Origin: Synaphobranchus kaupii
Taxonomy: Eukaryota; Chordata; Actinopteri; Anguilliformes; Synaphobranchidae
DNA: 64,000 nucleotides
NCBI GenBank assembly: GCA_029718625.1
Contig: CM056381.1
Span: forward strand, 51,330,157 to 51,394,156
Reading direction: 5' to 3'
Each line of letters starts with the position of its first letter. The stretch's first letter is position 1. The notes beneath the pieces are model-generated. The model ran no database searches. It was not told the origin of the DNA and was given only the letters and a program-made list of their open reading frames with translations. The position numbers and the translations under genes are program-made. Shown in pieces: positions 12,527 through 23,843 of the stretch.

Positions 12527-12532
12527 CCAGCT

Positions 12533-13534
12533 ATGGACCCAGCCGACTCGGATCAGATCCATCACGCCCTCGCCTGCCAGAATGCTGCCATCGATCAACA
12601 GAGCCACCGCCTGGAAGACGTCCAGGAGACTCTGAAGAATCTCTCGGACCAAGTGAGTCAGATGGGTTCGATGATGGGCCAGATGGCAGTTCATCTCCCT
12701 CTTCCGAGGGCCCACGCCAGTCCTGCACCACCTGCCCCGGAGCTGCAGCCCGCAGCGTCACTGCCCCTCTCTGGCAGGGAACCACCTGTGCAACACCCTG
12801 AGCGTTACCTGGGGGACCTGGGAAAGTGCCATGAGTTCCTTCTCCAGTGTGACATTGTGTTTCGCATCCAGCCTGCCTCCTACGCCACGGATTCAAGCAA
12901 AATCACTTTTGTGATGAGCAGTTTGGGAGGGAGTGCTCAGGAGTGGGCTACTACACTGTGGGAGAGTCAATCACCCGCCTGTTTTCACTTCTCCTTCACT
13001 GCTGAAATGCGTTGGGTGTTCGACCATCCGGTCTGTGGACGGGACGTCACCCAGCGCCTACTCCAGATACGCCAGGGCAGCCGCAGCATCGCAGAGATGG
13101 CGGTCCAGTTCCGTACCTTGGCAGCGGAAGCAGGATGGAATGACACCGCCCTCCAGGGGTCCTTTTTGCAAGCCCTGAGTGAGGAACTAAAGGATCAGCT
13201 GGCAACCCGCGAAGAGTCCAGTTCGCTGAATAGCCTCATCAGCCTCGCCATCTCCATTGACAACCGGCTCCGGGCCCGGACCTGGGAGAGGAAGAAGGGC
13301 CAGCCGCATACCCCGTTTAGCGCATCCTGCGCCCGTACATCTTCGCCTTCCGGCAAACCATCCACCTCCTCGTTTGACCAATCGGAGGGAGAACCTATGC
13401 AACTGGGTAAAGTGTCCATTGATGCTGAGGAGCGGCGCTGGAGAATTCGCACCAATTCCTGTCTGTACTGTGGCAATCCGGATCATCATCTAGCCTCTTG
13501 TCCGATTCGCCCAAAAGGCGTGGCTCGCCAGTAA
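12533..13534 (+). CDS. Gag of the chromovirus
   Basis: An uninterrupted 333-residue frame starts at the first ATG after the primer site ([11 protein letters not shown]). The N-terminal part has a coiled-coil-like stretch ([20 protein letters not shown]). The middle is the gypsy gag capsid region, with [18 protein letters not shown] followed by [18 protein letters not shown]. Near the C-terminus [14 protein letters not shown] is a complete CX2CX4HX4C zinc knuckle for RNA binding. The frame ends at 13534, and pol overlaps it in the -1 frame behind a slippery heptamer at 13510. Gag is the only intact frame of the element. Confidence 0.9.
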   Translation: MDPADSDQIHHALACQNAAIDQQSHRLEDVQETLKNLSDQVSQMGSMMGQMAVHLPLPRAHASPAPPAPELQPAASLPLSGREPPVQHPERYLGDLGKCHEFLLQCDIVFRIQPASYATDSSKITFVMSSLGGSAQEWATTLWESQSPACFHFSFTAEMRWVFDHPVCGRDVTQRLLQIRQGSRSIAEMAVQFRTLAAEAGWNDTALQGSFLQALSEELKDQLATREESSSLNSLISLAISIDNRLRARTWERKKGQPHTPFSASCARTSSPSGKPSTSSFDQSEGEPMQLGKVSIDAEERRWRIRTNSCLYCGNPDHHLASCPIRPKGVARQ

Positions 13535-16500
13535 GACTGGGCGTACTGGTGAGCCCTATCTCCACCATTCACTCCGCTCAGTACCGGGTTGAACTGAAGG
13601 CAACCCTTTTGTGGAATACTCAAGTCGCGTCGTTGCTGGCGCTGGTCGACTCGGGAGCCGATGCCAACTTCATTGATTCCAATTTCGTCAAAAAGACCGG
13701 GATTCCGGTGGAACCGCTGTCTGCCCCTATCACTGCACTCGCCCTGGACGGAAGAGTTCTGGGTCGAGTCACACACTCTACCATCCCTCTCCAACTCGTG
13801 CTGTCTGGAAATCATCGAGAGGAAATCCAATTCTACCTAATTCATTCTACTCAGTCTCCTCTGGTGCTCGGCCAAACCTGGCTGCGTACTCATAATCCGC
13901 ACATCAACTGGCGTACTGCACAAGTGCAGGATTGGAGTTCACACTGCTTGGCTAACTGCCTCCGCTCGGCCCTACCACCATCTGGGGCGGGCAGGGCCTC
14001 CCATAACACTCCCGAACCAGACCTATCCTGTGTACCTCTTCAGTATCATGATTTGTCACAAGTTTTCAGTAAATCCCGTGCTGTGTCTTTACCTCCCCAT
14101 AGGCCCTACGACTGCTGCATCGACCTACTGGCCAGTGCGAAGTTGCCATCTGGTCGTCTCTACAGCCTGTCAGGTCCCGAGAAGGCTTCCATGGAAGCCT
14201 ATATTCATGACTCCCTGGCATCAGGTATTATTCGTCCCTCTTCGTCGCCGGTGGGGGCGGGATTTTTCTTCGTGGCAAAGAAAGACGGTTCGCTCTGACC
14301 GTGCATCGACTACCGAGGCCTGAATGATATTACTGTACGTAACAAATACCCTCTGCCGTTGATTAATTCTGCTTTTGAACCCCTACATGATTCCACTGTG
14401 TTTACTAAATTGGATCTCCGCAACGCCTACCACCTTGTCCGTATCCGAGAGGGGGATGAATGGAAGACGGCGTTTAACACCCCCCCTCGGACACTTTGAA
14501 TACCTGGTGGTCCCGTTCAGTTTGACTAACGCGCCAGCGGCGTTCCAGTCCATGGTTAATGACGTGCTGCGGGATCTCCTGGGTCGGTCAGTGTTTGTAT
14601 ATATCTACGATATATTAATCTTTTCTAAGAATCCCCAGGAGCACGTAATCCATGTCTGTCAGGTTCTCCAAAGACTCCTGGAGAACAAACTGTTTGTCAA
14701 GGCTGAGAAGTGCAGTTTTCACGCCTCATCAGTTCCATTCCTGGCTTTCATCATTGAAGAGGGGAGGATCCGAGCGGACCCTACTAAGATCCAAGCCGTC
14801 ACCGACTGGCCCCAACCGGCCACACGTAAGCACCTACAACAGTTCCTGGGTTTTCAAATTTCTATCGCCGCTTTATTTGCAATTATAGCGTTATCGCGGC
14901 TCCACTCACCAAATTAACCTCCACCTCTGTCCCTTTCCGTTGGAGTTCCGAGGCTCAACAGGCATTCAACCTCCTCAAGACCCGGTTCTCCACAGCACCC
15001 ATCCTCTGTCATCCGGACCCCAATCGCCAGTTTGTTGTCGAGGTAGACGCCTCTGACACTGGCGTAGGGGCGGTCCTGTCACAACGTGCAGTCCAGGATG
15101 GGAAAATGCACCCGTGTGCCTACTACTCTCGGAGACTCACCCCGGCGGAGCACAATTATGATGTCGGTGACCGGGAATTGTTAGCCATTAAGCTCGCATT
15201 GGAGGAGTGGCGGCACTGGCTGGAGGGGGCAGGTAAACCATTCATTGTCCTGACTGACCACCGCAATCTCCTGTACATTAAATCTGGCAAGAGACTCAAT
15301 TCTCGTCAGGCACGCTGGTCCCTTTTCTTTGCCCGGTTAAATTTTTCTGTCACCTTCCGCCCTGGTTCCCACAGCATCAAACCGGATGCCCTGTCTCGTG
15401 TATTCTCCCCCTATGCCAGATCTGCTGAGCCGGAGCCCATTATCCCGGCCTCCTGCGTTGTGGCTGCGGTCTCCTGGGAGATTGAGGGCGTGGTGAAGGC
15501 CGCTCAGGCTACCCACCCGGACCCCCGCAATAACCCTAACTCATTCTTGTTTGTTCCCAATTCCGTCCGCTCCCAGGTCCTCCAGTGGGCTCACGCCTCC
15601 CGTCTGGCCTGCCACCCAGGGATCGCCAGGATGACCGCCCTTGTCAGGAGGAGTTTCTGGTGGCCCACCCTGAAGGGGGATACCCGTGCCTTCGTCCTCG
15701 CCTGCCCGGTGTGCGCCAGGAGCAAGGCCTCCCACCAGCCCCCCGCTGGCCTCCTCCACCCCCTCCCTGTCCCGGGTCATCCTTGGAGCCACATTGGGGT
15801 GGATTTTGTGACCGGTCTGCCCCCGTCGGATGGCAACACTGCCATCCTTACCATCGTGGAACGGTTCTCCAAGGCGGCCCACTTCGTTCCCCTGCCAAAA
15901 CTCCCGTCCGCGTCGGAGACAGCGGAGCTCCTGGTATTGCACGTGGTGAGGCTGCACGGGATCCCCGCTGCACGGGATCCTCCTCCTCCTCCCGGGTTTG
16001 GAAGGCATTTTGCACGGCCCTGGGCGCCTCAGCCAGCCTGTCCTCTGGGTACCACCCCCAGTCCAACGGCCAGACAGAGCAGACAAACCAGGATCTGGGA
16101 GCTGCCTTACGGTGCGTGTCAGCTCGCAACCCCTCCTCCTAGAGTCAGTTCCTGCCCTGGGTCGAATACGCCCACAACTCCCTGAGGAGCACCGCCACCG
16201 GGATGTCCCCGTTTTGAGATGCAAGCGTGTGTGGAGGCTGACACGTACCGCACTCCTCCGCACCACCTCCCGTACCCGACGCCTGGCGGACCTTCATCGG
16301 ACCGCAGCCCGCAGTACTCCCCCAGGCAGCAGGTCTGGCTGTCCACCTCCTCCATCCCACTCCAATCCACTTCCAAAAAACTTCAGCCCAGATTCATTGG
16401 TCCCTTCCCCATCCTCAGTGTTGTCAACCCGGTCACTGTTAAACTTCAACTCCCCGCCTCACTATAAATTCACCCCACTTTCCATGTCAGTCAGGTCAAG

Positions 16501-16751
16501 CCTGTCGCCTCCAGCCCCCTCAGTGCTCCTGTTGACGCCCCTCCACCCCCCGGTTGATTGACGACGCCCCGGCCTACACGGTAAGACGTGTCCTGGACAT
16601 CTGTCGCAGAGGCCGGGGTTTCCAATACCTAGTGGACTGGGAGGGGTACGGTCCAGAAGAGCGGTCCTGGCTGCACAAAAGCCTCATTCTTCATCCCTCC
16701 CTCATCCGCCAGTTCCACAGACGTCACCCCCGGAGGTTCGATCCAGGGTGA
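13498..16751 (+). pseudogene. Pol of the chromovirus: PR-RT-RNaseH-IN-chromodomain, broken
   Basis: Protease has [12 protein letters not shown] (about 13645). RT begins in 13498-14298, where a TGA at 14296 replaces a codon after AKKDGSL. RT continues until an extra C near 14480, then in the frame to 14917. The active site reads [10 protein letters not shown], so the first catalytic Asp of YxDD is Tyr (codon 14606-14608). A 1-nt loss near 14855 leads into 15106-16185, with RNase H motifs [13 protein letters not shown] and TDHRNL and the integrase zinc finger ([16 protein letters not shown]). At about 15965-16000 the segment normally holding the second integrase Asp ([11 protein letters not shown]) is replaced by rearranged CACGGGATC/CTCCTC sequence with a frame change. 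A TAG follows at 16139. The chromodomain ([31 protein letters not shown]) is in 16554-16751. Confidence 0.88.
13510..13516 (+). promoter_or_regulatory. -1 ribosomal frameshift site (C CCA AAA)
   Basis: In the gag frame the codons read CGC CCA AAA, giving the canonical X XXY YYZ heptamer CCCAAAA 16 bases before the gag stop. A -1 slip enters exactly the pol frame. Downstream, CGCCAGT and ACTGGGCG (from 13526) can form a stem with one bulged G. Function is inferred from pattern and phase. Confidence 0.65.
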
Positions 16752-16769
16752 ACGCCAGGAGGCGTTCGT

Positions 16770-16788
16770 TGGGGGGGGGGGGTGGTAC
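16770..16788 (+). promoter_or_regulatory. Polypurine tract
   Basis: A run of 12 G followed by TGGTAC directly abuts the 3' LTR, in the position of the plus-strand primer of LTR elements. Confidence 0.8.
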
Positions 16789-17552
16789 TGTTATGCTCTC
16801 ACTCCCGTCCTTTTGTTTCCCGTGTTTTACCTGTTCCCCTCTCGTATCGTGTTTGTATTCCTGTTTGTTTCCCTCATGCTGCAGGCTGAGCGTGGTTTTC
16901 CCTTTCGTTAAGTCTCTTTGTGGTAACTCTCTGGTCTTGTCTCGTGGATACATTGTATCTAGTCCTGTCTTGCCTAAACTTAAAAGCCTCGTCTTGTATT
17001 CAGCGTTAACTCGCTAGTCCTGCCCTGTCCGGTTTTGATCAGCTCTCGCCAGGAACGGCGTAATCACGCTGTTCATCCTGTCCTGCCTCACTGTGCTAAC
17101 TCTGTTCTGCTCTAAGTCTACCAGCCTGCAGCTGTGTGTGTGAATCCTGCCGCTGTGGTTGCATCCAGCCGGTGCTCCAGCTCTGCTAACCTGCAGCTTA
17201 GTGTGCATCCTGCGTGTGCTGCTGCCTTTGCCAACCAGCTGCTGGGTGTGCATCCAGCCGGTGCTCCAGCCCTGCTCCCTGCAGCTGTTCGTGCCACTCC
17301 ACTCTACCCTGTCTCCCGCTCCCCACTCCTCCTCTGCTCAACCAGCCCGGATTCCTGTCACCATCCAGTCCCTGGCCTCTCCCGTTCCCGCTGATCCCCT
17401 GCCTGGCTTATCCATTCCTGGCTGTCTGTCTTATTTATGTCTCCCTATGCTTCCGGAGGAATTCTGGGCGAAGCAATAAATTATTGAAGTATCTCTGAAC
17501 TTCCTGTGTGTGAGTCGTGCATTTGGGTCCAGTTCATACTCGGAACGTAACA
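16789..17552 (+). repeat. 3' LTR
   Basis: It begins TGTTATGCTC and ends GGAACGTAACA. The poly(A) signal AATAAA is at 17475-17480, and it has the complete U5. Compared with the 5' LTR it lacks ~184 bp between two TTCGT repeats (joined at about 16904), which removes the first bases of the putative self-primer segment. Confidence 0.88.
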
Positions 17553-19631
17553 CGTAGCCTACAATATATGACTCACTGGAATAATGTTAACACTGACTAT
17601 TAATAAAAACTGCTGTTAACTATTGTTTTTGAACGTTAAGAAGTCACCGTTATCATAAGGCCTTTAATTGCTGTTTTAGTCATCGTTTTTCTAATTTAGT
17701 AAATAACACTCTTAACTTGGCAGATGCCCAGAAAGATATAAAACGTCCATTCATGACAATTAACTAACGTTAGCTCTCTGAATGTAACATTTAAATCTCC
17801 AGTAAGTTATGAAGTTGTTAACTTCATTTGGCTGTTAACTTTTGCTAGATAGCTAACGTTACCTCACAGTTGAATGGTGACTTTAGACGTCAAATAAATA
17901 AAAAGTTAATAATGTTAGCTAACAAAACCAACAAGAAGCGACAGCAAGATACAGCAAGTAGGCTATGTTAGCTAACGTTAGCTAAGTTTGCTACATCTAA
18001 AACAGTGTTACTTAATAATTTACTTTTTATTATAATACCTTTCATGGCCTAATAATAATAATAAACAAGAATAATAATTTCCAACACAATTAACCCCCCC
18101 CCTCGCTAAAAAAAGAAAGAAAAAATCCTGGCTGCTTAGAGGCTATATAGCAAAATGCCTTTCACATATTAAATGATCCCATAACCATTTTGCACTTATC
18201 AAAGCAGTTATTCGTAAATACGCCAGTCATGCTTTAGAATCCCTTGACAATAAACTTTAATTGTGGTTTGCATGCAATGATATTGTGCTTTACACGCCTA
18301 TGACATCTTAACACTATACGCTACCTTTCTCATCATCAGCTGCGTTTGCGTTTTTTGTTCGAAATACGTCGGTTAATTTGGCACATTTGGCCGCTTCTTC
18401 TTCCAGTGCCTTTCTTTTTTTATCCTAGCCTTTTCTGCTCCTCATTTTCATATTTTATTCTCCATTTTAGCATCTTCGTCTGGCACAAACTCGTAAACTA
18501 AACGAATTACATCAGGTGATCAATCATAATCTAAAACGCCAATTATGGAATTTGGGAGGGGCCACTCTGATCCCCCCTATCAGCATCCAAGATTCTGGTG
18601 TGGGCCGTGGTTGCTTTTCGTGCGTGTGTTTCGTGCGTTTTCGTGTGAGAGAGAGGGGGCTGAGTGAGAACTCATACAGCCCACACTGCAGCCAGTAGCC
18701 TATATGATCTAAATGCAATTATTATGTTTACCGATCCTCGCCACCAGCCCAAAAACCAGCGGCCCACCGGGATTCTTCCCGATTGTCCCGATTAGCCACT
18801 CCGGCATTGGGTGATGCCGACTGTCAGCAATGAGGTGTGTGTGGGATAACTAGACCTTGTACTGAGATCTTATTTGATGCTACAGTGTGCAAAAGTTTGC
18901 CTGAATGCCTGAAAATAGACATGTAGGGAGAACCGGGACGAAATAAACACTTTTTACATTCATCCGGTTTACTCAAAAGTCAGTAGATGTAGAGAGGCCA
19001 TATTTTCTGACAAACAACGTGTCTGTGTCCCTCACTAATAGCAACTGGAATTTTGTTTCCAACATAAACGAGTCGGATTTAAATTGGCCGCAAACCAGAT
19101 GAGTGCAATCATGGAAGGGCCCCTGTTTGAATTACAGCCAGGGGCCCCATGCAACCTTAATCCGGCTCTGGCTCCCTTCCCTTGCTGTCTTCCCTCGAGG
19201 GAGCTATCTTGTGACGCAATTTGTTACATGCAGCAAGCAAACTTAAAAGGTGCTCTGCAGGGGAGGATTGACGAGAAACAAACAAAAACGGAACTGAACT
19301 GCCCTCGCAGCAATTCTGAAATGCAACACCAGAGTTTCAATGTGTACTCCGCACAAGTTCTGTGGTGACCGCCCACTTTTTCCATGTGGAGCATTGCATT
19401 GTGGGATTCCCTTCTTGCTGGAAGCTTGCATTTCATACCCTTGGTGGAAGGTAGGATAAACGAGGGAGCGTGGGAATATAATTACTCCCTCCCCTTTCTT
19501 AAATTGGATCTGAATCACACTTGATGTGGCTGCCATATTTCATCCTGGCATTTTGGGGATTCCCCCCTTGAAGCAAGGGAAGGGAACGACAGGAAGAAAG
19601 GATAAATTTCGGATCCGAACGCAGCCCCGGG
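17553..19631. other. Intergenic, no gene seen
   Basis: No coding evidence. 17765-17995 has a cluster of GCTAACGTTAGC-type words. A C-run lies near 18097. The stretch 18740-18830 (CGGCCCACCGGGATTC followed by a CGATTAGCCACTCCGG segment) looks like a transposon fragment I cannot name. 19170-19610 has weak inverted similarity (CCCTTCCCTTGC and its complement), possibly a decayed MITE. Confidence 0.5.
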
Positions 19632-19931
19632 GTGTGTCCCAATAGTCCAAAAATGCACCCTCCTTTCCTCCACTACCACCTCCTCTACTCCGTGCCCCGG
19701 AAACGGATCTTTGTGTTTTAATCTAATGGTGCTGATTACATCTTAATTACGTAATAATGGTTACATTTTAATTAATGTCTCAACACAAACCGCAATGTCA
19801 GGTACATTGTATACTGTACATGCAAATACTTGGACTCAAAAAGTTCAAGTAGTTTTGCATAATTCCGGGTAGGAGAGGAGTGGTAGTGGGGGAGTGGAGG
19901 AAGGGAGGTGGGGAGTGAAGAATATTGGGAC
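19632..19931. mobile_element. MITE copy 1 (GGGTGCGTCCCAAT ends)
   Basis: It runs from GTGTCCCAATAGTCC to TATTGGGACGCACCCC, about 300 bp. Inside are a GGAAACGGATCTTTGTG block and a CATGCAAATACTTG block that recur in copies 2 and 3. It has no reading frame and is non-autonomous. Confidence 0.7.
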
Positions 19932-20017
19932 GCACCCCCGTTCTATCTGTCATAGGGAATTCACTTACGAAACCAGACTCCGCCCACGTCTGACGTACTC
20001 ACTTGAGTACTCATGGG

Positions 20018-20256
20018 GGGCGTCCCAATATTCTTCACTCCCCACCTCCCTTCCTCCACTCCCCCACTACCACTCCTCTCCTACCCAGAAGTATGCAAAG
20101 CTGTCTGAATGTTTCGAGTACAAGTATTTGCATGTACAGTATACAATGTACCTGACATAACGAGACATTAATTCATATGCAACCATTAATACGTAGTTAA
20201 GATGTAATCAGCGACTTTAGATTAAAACACAAAGATCGGTTTCCGGGGCACGGAGT
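20018..20256. mobile_element. MITE copy 2, inverted to copy 1
   Basis: Reverse complement of copy 1 starting GGGGCGTCCCAATATTC, about 90 bp away, so the two copies can form a large hairpin. It ends near the GGGGCACGGAGTAGAGG block, without its far terminus. Confidence 0.7.
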
Positions 20257-20603
20257 AGAGGTCCCCGAGATGAGCGAGGTGATGAAAAATGCGTCAGAGG
20301 TCAAAGGTAAACAGCTGAGCATCTGTAAACATGGAGAGATCTGGAGCTAGAGAGACCTGTTGCGTGGTGTATGTAGTCTTTCACCTTCTGCGTTTGTTTT
20401 CATCTTCAATCGTTTTTGCATACGCTATTTAAAACATTTGGAACTGCAAATGCTGCTCAGAGGCCAGCCAAACAAGCAGCAGCTTTCTGCGGGCGTCCAT
20501 GTTTTTTGCCGCTGAGCGTTTGAACACCTTTATCGTAATGAGCTGGACTACCATCACAGCAGACATCACACACGATCCTCCCGAGTTTGCCATTTGAATA
20601 CAC

Positions 20604-20886
20604 CATGGGTGCGTCCCAATATTCTTCACTCCCCACCTCCCCGACTACCACTCCTCTCCTACCCGGAAATATGCAAAACTGCCTGAACGTTTTGAGTACA
20701 AGTTTTTGCATGTACAGTATCCAATGTACATGACGTTGTTTTTGTCGAGACATTAATTAATATGTAAGCATTAATACGTAATTAACATGTAATCAGCGAC
20801 ATTAAAACACAAAGATCCGTTTCCGGGGCATGGAGTAGAGGAGTGGTAGTGGAGGAGGAAAGGTGGCATTTTTCGACTATTGGGAC
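20604..20886. mobile_element. MITE copy 3
   Basis: Same orientation as copy 2: GGGTGCGTCCCAATATTC at the left and GACTATTGGGACC at the right, with the same internal blocks. Nearly full length. Confidence 0.7.
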
Positions 20887-21085
20887 CATAGACTGTATAA
20901 AAATGTGGACAAGGCTACTGTGACGACACCCATTGCCTTTCCACGGCCTCGTAAAAACTGAATTGAAGCTTGGAAGTCTTTTTCGCCGGCCGTTTGTACA
21001 AACTGCGCCTGCTCCGTGGAGCCTAAGTGACCTTGGCTTGGAGCAGGGTCAACCGGATATGGCCCGGGCACAGTATGACTAGTTG

Positions 21086-21130
21086 TGTATATATATATAT
21101 ATACGTATATATACTGTATATATATATTAT
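21086..21130. repeat. TA microsatellite
   Basis: An interrupted (TA)n tract. Similar tracts lie at 22290-22312 and 23844-23866, that is, at every junction of the composite. Confidence 0.85.
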
Positions 21131-21139
21131 TTTATTTTA

Positions 21140-22277
21140 TTTTTTTTGGATACTGCACCGTTTTGAAATAATCGCACTCCAAACTTCCTTGTCCACCAAT
21201 GTAAATTACTGAAAAAGGTGAAATTTTGAATAGGATTTTCTTGCCAATTTTAGAACGTCTCAAACTTTTGACACTTGGGTATGAGAGAAGAGGTCCTCCA
21301 CCACATCTGACTCGAGTTGGGTGAAATATTACTGGAGCATTTTCAAATAATCCCTCTTCAAACTTTCTATGTAATCCAATGTAAATCGACTGAAAAAGGT
21401 GAAATTTTGAATAGGAATTTATTTCCTATTTTAGAAGGTGTCAAACTTTTGACACTTGGATATGACAGACGAACGAGGTTCTATTTCATATCGGTCAACA
21501 CGCCACACTATGGGGCATGAAGTGGGATTATTTCAAGATGCTACAGTAATATTTCACCCAACTCGGGTCAGATATAGTGGAGGACCTCTTCTCTCATACC
21601 CAAGTGTCAAAAGGTTGAGACGTTCTAAAATTGGCAAGAAAATCCTATTCAAAATGTAACCTTTTTCAGTCGATTTACATTGGATTACATAGAAAGTTTG
21701 AAGAGGGATTATTTGAAAATGCTACAGTAATATTTCACCCAACTCGGGTCAAATATAGAGGAGGACCTCTTCTCTCATACCCAAGTGTAAAAAGTTTGAG
21801 ACGTTCTAAAATTGGCAAGAAAATCCTTTTCAAAATATCACATTTTTCAGTCGATTTACATTGGATTACATAGAAAGTTTGAAGAGGGATTATTTGAAAA
21901 TGCTACAGTAATATTTCACCCAACTCGAGTCAGATGTGGTGGAGGACCTCTTCTCTCATACCCAAGTGTCAAAAGTTTGAGACGTTCTAAAATTGGCAAG
22001 AAAATCCTATTCAAAATATCACCTTTTCCAGTCGATTTACATTGGATTACATAGAAAGTTTGAAGTGGGATTATTTCAAAATGCTACAGTAATATTTCAC
22101 CCAACTCGAGTCAGAGGTGCTGGAGGACCTCTTCTCTCATAACCAAGTGTCTAAAGTTTGAGACGTTCTAAAATTGGCACGAAAATCCTATTCAAAATTT
22201 CACCTTTTTCAGTCGATTTACATTGGTGGACAAGGAAGTTTGGAGTGCGATTATTTCAAAACGGTGCAGTATCCAAA
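21140..22277. mobile_element. Foldback MITE made of 181-bp tandem units in opposite orientations
   Basis: Outer inverted ends are GGATACTGCACCGTTTTG (about 21149) and its complement at about 22258-22275. The left arm has about two units in one orientation. The right arm has four units in the other, with GCTACAGTAATATTTCACCC at 21540, 21721, 21902 and 22083, exactly 181 bp apart. About 60 bp near 21470-21530 separates the arms. Similar open frames in successive units are a side effect of the period (181 is not a multiple of 3). Confidence 0.8.
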
Positions 22278-22312
22278 AAAAATTAAATTTTATATATATA
22301 TATACATATATA

Positions 22313-23843
22313 CACTACTCACAAAAAGTTAGGGATATTCGGCTTTCGGGTGAAATTTCAGGATGAACCTAAAATGCACTATAACCTTTACAGGTGAAAT
22401 TAATTTGACCTTCTCTAAACTTTTGAATGCACATGTCCAACTATTCAGTGTTTCAGTACTTTTTGCACAACTTGCTGTTCTCTAACAAGGAGCTGAACGG
22501 CAAAATTCACAACAGGTGTTTGATCCATGAATCGACTAATAAATTTCCTGGTTCAATTAGAATTGGTATTTAAACAGTCCTCTTCATCATGCTGTTCACA
22601 TTTTGACATCATGAGACCAAGACGACACCTAACAATTGATCAACAGTACCTCGCCATTGCGAGGCTTCAAACAGGATGTTCTCAGAGGGAAGTGGCCACT
22701 GAGCTTAGAGTGTCACAGAGTGTCATCAGCAGGTTGCAACAGAGATACAGAGAGACTGGAAGAGTCACAGAAAGGCATAGAAGTGGACGTCCTTTGGCCA
22801 CATCCCACACTGATGACCGCTTCATTGTGAACAGTGCCCTGCGGAACCGGATGATGAATGCCACTCAACTCCAGGCACATTTAAGGGAGGTGAGAGGCAC
22901 CCAAGTGTCACGTCAGACCATTCGAAACCGTTTACATCAGCGTGGTCTGCGTGCTAGACGACCCGCAAGGGTACCTGACCACACCACCAGGCACAGGCGT
23001 CATCGTCTTGCATGGGCCAGGGAGCATTTACGCTGGACGAGGGACCAGTGGGCCTCAGTGCTGTTCTCTGATGAAAGTCGATTCACGTTGAGCAGAAATG
23101 ATGGCCGCCAACGATGTTGGAGACGTCAAGGAGAGCGCTATGCATCAGCCACTGTTGTCACCAGATGACCCTTTGGTGGTGGCGGTGTTACAGTGTGGGC
23201 AGGTGTGTCTAGTCAATACAGAACTGCCCTACACTTTGTGAATGGTACAGTGACAAGCCCATACTACCTGAATAACATCATTAATCCAGTCATTGTGCCC
23301 CTGCATGAACAACACAGGCCTAATTTCATCTTCATGGACGACAATGCTCCAGCTCATCGAGGTCGCATCATTAGGGAAAGGCTGCTGGAGACTGGGGTAC
23401 CTCAAATGGAGTGGCCTGCACTTTCTCCAGACCTGAATCCCATAGAAAACCTATGGGATCAGCTGACTCACCGTGTAGAGGCTCGTAACTCTGTACCCCA
23501 GAACCTCAATGACCTGAGGGCCGCCCTTCAAGAAGAGTGGGATGCCATGCCTCAGCAGACAATAAGTCGACTTGTGAACAGCATGAGACGTCGTTGTCAA
23601 GCTGTAATTGATGCTCAAGGGCACATGACAAGTTATTGAGACATTGACATTTTTGTTGTGGTATACCCACCACTGTTGTTGGCTTTTGTTTCAATAAATT
23701 GTTTGAGATGAGGAAATCACCATTGCATGCTTCTACTTAAATGCCCTACTTTCATGATACATATAATATCACTGTAGCGTGAACTTACATTTTCCATAAA
23801 TTTCACCCGAAAGCCAAATATCCCTAACTTTTTGTGAGTAGTG
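22313..23843 (+). mobile_element. Tc1-like transposon, complete with TIRs and TA duplication
   Basis: 1531 bp. The left end CACTACTCACAAAAAGTTAG and right end complement form near-perfect inverted repeats of ~46 bp with one visible mismatch. Each side is flanked by TA (22311-22312 and 23844-23845), although the site lies in TA-rich DNA. It contains one transposase frame with a single stop, so it is a young copy. Confidence 0.92.
22611..23639 (+). pseudogene. Tc1/mariner transposase, DD34E, one nonsense codon
   Basis: Encodes 342 residues in one frame, interrupted only by TGA at 23166-23168. I take the start at 22611 (MRPRRHLTIDQQ), the usual N-terminus, rather than the upstream in-frame ATG at 22527. 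An N-terminal paired-type helix-turn-helix (TGCSQREVATELRVSQSVIS) is followed by a GRP linker (RHRSGRP). Catalytic residues are visible: first Asp in LFSDESRF, second in FMDDNAPAH, Glu in PDLNPIENLW, with 34 residues between the last two. The stop sits before the GGG motif (PFGGGG), between the first and second Asp, so no active enzyme is expected. Confidence 0.92.

Larger units (their letters stand above)
11642..17552 (+). mobile_element. Ty3/gypsy chromovirus (chromodomain), full-length but dead
   Basis: The order is 5' LTR, primer site, gag, protease, reverse transcriptase, RNase H, integrase, chromodomain, polypurine tract, 3' LTR. Flanks CATAG (11637-11641) and CGTAG (17553-17557) fit a 5-bp target duplication with one change. 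The order of domains and the C-terminal chromodomain place it with vertebrate chromoviruses of the Tf1/sushi (V-clade) kind. Pol has at least two stops and three frame breaks, so the copy cannot be autonomous. Confidence 0.9.

Noticed and set aside
15541..16266. Long minus-strand frame of 241 codons
   Set aside because: GC-rich shadow of the integrase region of the chromovirus; composition is low-complexity Arg/Gly.
21456..22054. Repeated 67-80-residue frames in the 181-bp array
   Set aside because: Copies are offset by the 181-bp unit, start in different frames and lie in a non-coding foldback element.
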